In this document: piece by piece, positions 61,867 to 64,000 of the stretch
Layout of the letters: the number at the start of each line of letters is the position of its first letter
How positions within the stretch are numbered: position 1 is the first letter of the stretch
NCBI RefSeq assembly: GCF_026162625.1
Contig: NZ_JAOTBD010000010.1
Span: 1 to 64,000, forward strand
Direction: 5' to 3'
DNA length: 64,000 bases
From: Paracoccus beibuensis
GTDB taxonomy: Bacteria > Pseudomonadota > Alphaproteobacteria > Rhodobacterales > Rhodobacteraceae
Program-made: the position numbers and the translations under genes
Notes under the pieces: model-generated
The model's database searches: none
The model's input: the letters and a program-made list of their open reading frames with translations, nothing else
Told to the model about the DNA's origin: nothing

Positions 61867-63327
61867 TCATGCCCAATCGCGGCAAACATACTTGATTTCG
61901 GTAAAGGCCTCGAGGCCCTGGCGCGCGCCCTCGCGGCCCAGCCCGGACTGTTTCATCCCCCCGAAGGGGATCGGCGCGCCGGTGACCTTGGTGCGGTTCA
62001 CGGCGACCATGCCGTATTGCAACGCCCGGCTGACCCGATAGATCCGGCGCGGGTCCTGGCTGTGGACATAGGCGATCAGCCCGTATTCGCTGGCATTCGC
62101 GCGGGCGACGACCTCCTCCTCGGTATCGAAGGGCGACAGCGCCGCGACGGGCCCAAAGGTTTCCTCGCGCATGATGGCGGCATCGTCCGTGACATCGGCA
62201 AGGACGGTCGGCTTGAAGAACAGCGGGCCCAGATCGGCCGCGACCTCGCCGCCGGTCAGGATGCGCGCGCCATGCGCCACCGCGTCCCGGACATGCGCCA
62301 GCTGCTTGGCCACCTGACGCTCATGGATCAGCGGACCCAGGTCCGCGTCCTGCATCCCCGGCGCCAGGGTCAGCCTGTCGACAGCCGCCGTGAACCGTGC
62401 GCAGAAGTCGTCATAGACATCGCGGTGGATATAGAAGCGGTTCGCGCCCAGGCAGTCCTGACCCGAGGTCGCGAACTTGGCCTTCACGGCCTCGGTCACG
62501 GCGCGGTCCAGATCGGCGCTTGGAAAGACGATGAACGGCGCGTGCCCGCCCAGTTCCATCACCAGCCGCTTCACAGTGTCGGCGGATTGCCGATAGAGGA
62601 GCCGTCCAACTTCCGTGGACCCGGTGAAGGACAGCGCCCGCACCCGTGCATCGGCGGTCCATTCGCCCACGATGGTCGCGGCGTCGCCGATGACCGTGTT
62701 CACGACGCCCGCCGGAAACCCCGCCCGCTGCGCCAGAACCGCCAGCGCCAGCGCCGACAGCGGCGTCTCGGCCGAGGGATGGATGACGACCGTGCAGCCC
62801 GCACCTAGGGCGGCGGCGGCCTTGCGGGTGATCATCGCGCAGGGAAAGTTCCAGGGCGTCACCAGTGCGGCCACGCCCACGGGTTCGCGCCACAACTCCA
62901 TCTCGGCATCGGGCAGGTGGCTGGTCACGCCTTCGATGTTGGGGCGCAGCGCCTCCTCGGCATAGAACTGCACGAAGCTGGCGGCATAGTCGATCTCTCC
63001 GCGCGCTTCGCTGATGGGCTTGCCCTGTTCGGCGACCATGATCCGGGCCAGGTCCTCCTTTGCCTCAAGGATCAGCGCGTGCCAGCGGTGCAGGATGTCG
63101 GCGCGGTGCTGCGGCAGCATGGCGGCCCAGGATGGGAACGCCGCCTGCGCCGCATCGACCGCCTTGCGCGCACCGTTGGCGTCGCTGACCGCAACCTGCG
63201 CCACAAGGCCGCCGGTGGCCGGGTCGCGCACCGCCAGCCGTCCCTCGGCCGGAAAGTCGCCGCGGCCGGGCAGCAGGCCGTTGTCGCACAGGCGTTCGGG
63301 CAGCGGGCTGTGATGGTCGTCGAACAT
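61867..63327 (-). CDS. NAD(P)-dependent semialdehyde dehydrogenase (GabD-like)
   Basis: 486 residues. VTPWNFPCAMITRKAAAALG binds the cofactor, LSFTGSTEVGRLLYRQSADT is the Rossmann region, VMELGGHAPFIVF holds the catalytic Glu and FATSGQDCLGANRFYIHRDV the catalytic Cys. Closest to succinate-semialdehyde dehydrogenases by eye. ATG 63327 has AGGAGG 5 bases upstream; the GTG at 63333 is too close. Operon with the aminotransferase. Confidence 0.9.
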   Translation of the reverse strand: MFDDHHSPLPERLCDNGLLPGRGDFPAEGRLAVRDPATGGLVAQVAVSDANGARKAVDAAQAAFPSWAAMLPQHRADILHRWHALILEAKEDLARIMVAEQGKPISEARGEIDYAASFVQFYAEEALRPNIEGVTSHLPDAEMELWREPVGVAALVTPWNFPCAMITRKAAAALGAGCTVVIHPSAETPLSALALAVLAQRAGFPAGVVNTVIGDAATIVGEWTADARVRALSFTGSTEVGRLLYRQSADTVKRLVMELGGHAPFIVFPSADLDRAVTEAVKAKFATSGQDCLGANRFYIHRDVYDDFCARFTAAVDRLTLAPGMQDADLGPLIHERQVAKQLAHVRDAVAHGARILTGGEVAADLGPLFFKPTVLADVTDDAAIMREETFGPVAALSPFDTEEEVVARANASEYGLIAYVHSQDPRRIYRVSRALQYGMVAVNRTKVTGAPIPFGGMKQSGLGREGARQGLEAFTEIKYVCRDWA

Positions 63328-63441
63328 GGTCACCTCCTTGTCGGGGCAAGGATGGTGCGGGCAGGGCAGGGGATTTGCCTGAAGGTGCGGGCCGGGGCAG
63401 AGGATTCCTCTGTTCGCCGCGCCAAGGGCCGAGGGTTTCTC

Positions 63442-63921
63442 CTAGAGAAGCGCGCTGGCCGGGGGTTCGTCCTTAACCGGCTTGGTGACGATATAGCTGA
63501 AATACCGCCTGACGCCCGCGCGGCTTTCCAGCAAGCCGTCCATCAGCCCCTGAAAGGCGGCCACGTCGCGCGCCACCACCTGCATCAGGTAGTCGTAGCC
63601 CCCGCCGATGGCCCAGCAGCCGGTCACGGCCTCCATCCGCGCGACCGTGCGTTCGAAGACCTGAAAGCTTTCGGCGCGGTGACTGTCCAGTTCGACGGTG
63701 ACGAAGACCTGCACATGGGGGCCAAGGGCGGCCAAGTCGATCTGCGCGCGGTATCCGCGGATCAGGCCCGCCTGTTCCAGCCGCTTCATGCGGTCCCAGC
63801 AGGGCGTCGGCGACAGGTTCACGCGGGCGGCCAGTTCGGTCTTGGCGATGCGGCCTTCGCGCGACAGGGTCGCAAGGATCGCGATGTCGCGGTCGTCGAG
63901 GCGGAGGGCGCGCTGTGTCAT
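63442..63921 (-). CDS. Lrp/AsnC-family transcriptional regulator
   Basis: 159 residues. HTH at 8-60: LDDRDIAILATLSREGRIAK, TELAARVNLSPTPCWDRMKR. RAM ligand-binding domain with VQVFVTVELDSHRAESFQVF and GCWAIGGGYDYLMQVVARDV. Lies 114 bases upstream of and co-oriented with the dehydrogenase-aminotransferase operon, which it probably controls in response to the amino acid or amine substrate. Confidence 0.92.
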   Translation of the reverse strand: MTQRALRLDDRDIAILATLSREGRIAKTELAARVNLSPTPCWDRMKRLEQAGLIRGYRAQIDLAALGPHVQVFVTVELDSHRAESFQVFERTVARMEAVTGCWAIGGGYDYLMQVVARDVAAFQGLMDGLLESRAGVRRYFSYIVTKPVKDEPPASALL

Positions 63922-63948
63922 TCCCCGCTTGTTCCCGCCGCCGCACCC

Positions 63949-63966
63949 GTTGTCAATCTGGACAAC
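63949..63966. promoter_or_regulatory. Inverted repeat upstream of the Lrp/AsnC gene
   Basis: GTTGTC-N6-GACAAC, a perfect 6-bp dyad 28 bases upstream of the regulator start. Lrp-type proteins often bind such dyads to autoregulate. Confidence 0.5.
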
Positions 63967-64000
63967 CGGCGCTTGCGCGGTGATCTTGCGGCCATGTCGC

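Overview
The window is high-GC DNA from an alphaproteobacterium, most likely a marine or halotolerant member of the Rhodobacterales close to Paracoccus. I infer this from the conserved run gmk / gamma-carbonic anhydrase / rpiA / gor / hflKC / degQ, the PAS_5-type protein, the ectoine operon, the Mrp antiporter and the codon usage. No taxonomic marker such as 16S rRNA is present.

Region 1 (1-7287) is accessory. It starts with a decayed IS66 transposase, followed by a pyruvyltransferase-family gene and a GT8 glycosyltransferase, then about 1.1 kb without a convincing gene that holds a tRNA-Phe-like 3' fragment. Next is a tightly overlapping four-gene operon (GT2 glycosyltransferase, acyl-CoA-dehydrogenase-fold protein, PIG-L deacetylase, NodS-like methyltransferase) whose enzyme logic resembles Nod-factor amino-sugar tailoring.

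Region 2 (7288-16087) is a petrobactin-like catecholate siderophore locus. It has a TonB receptor, asbF, an asbD-asbE fusion, asbC and one NIS synthetase whose reading frame is broken by two apparent frameshifts. An iron-responsive-operator-like sequence lies upstream of the NIS gene. A GNAT acetyltransferase and about 0.9 kb of possible gene relics follow.

Region 3 (16088-24847) is a TctABC tripartite carboxylate uptake operon. Divergent to it are a TctDE-type two-component system and a co-transcribed periplasmic binding protein. Downstream are an AtuA-family/DUF4387 gene pair and an AbrB-type membrane protein.

Region 4 (25298-41310) holds a soluble globin-coupled chemoreceptor, the ectABC-ask ectoine operon with a divergent MarR regulator (ectR), gnd, a PaaI-type thioesterase, bioY, the complete seven-gene mrpABCDEFG Na+/H+ antiporter operon and ribonuclease D. 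Ectoine synthesis and Mrp together point to salt tolerance.

Region 5 (41441-55994) is mostly core: a PAS protein, gmk, gamma-carbonic anhydrase, a soluble PhoR-like kinase, rpiA, glutathione reductase, hflK-hflC-degQ, a 2Fe-2S ferredoxin, a GST and a short Mfd-type helicase.

Region 6 (56100-63921) holds modABC (molybdate uptake), rpmG, and an XdhC/MobA-like pair for molybdenum-cofactor handling. It ends with an omega-aminotransferase / semialdehyde dehydrogenase pair and an Lrp/AsnC regulator for amine or GABA catabolism.
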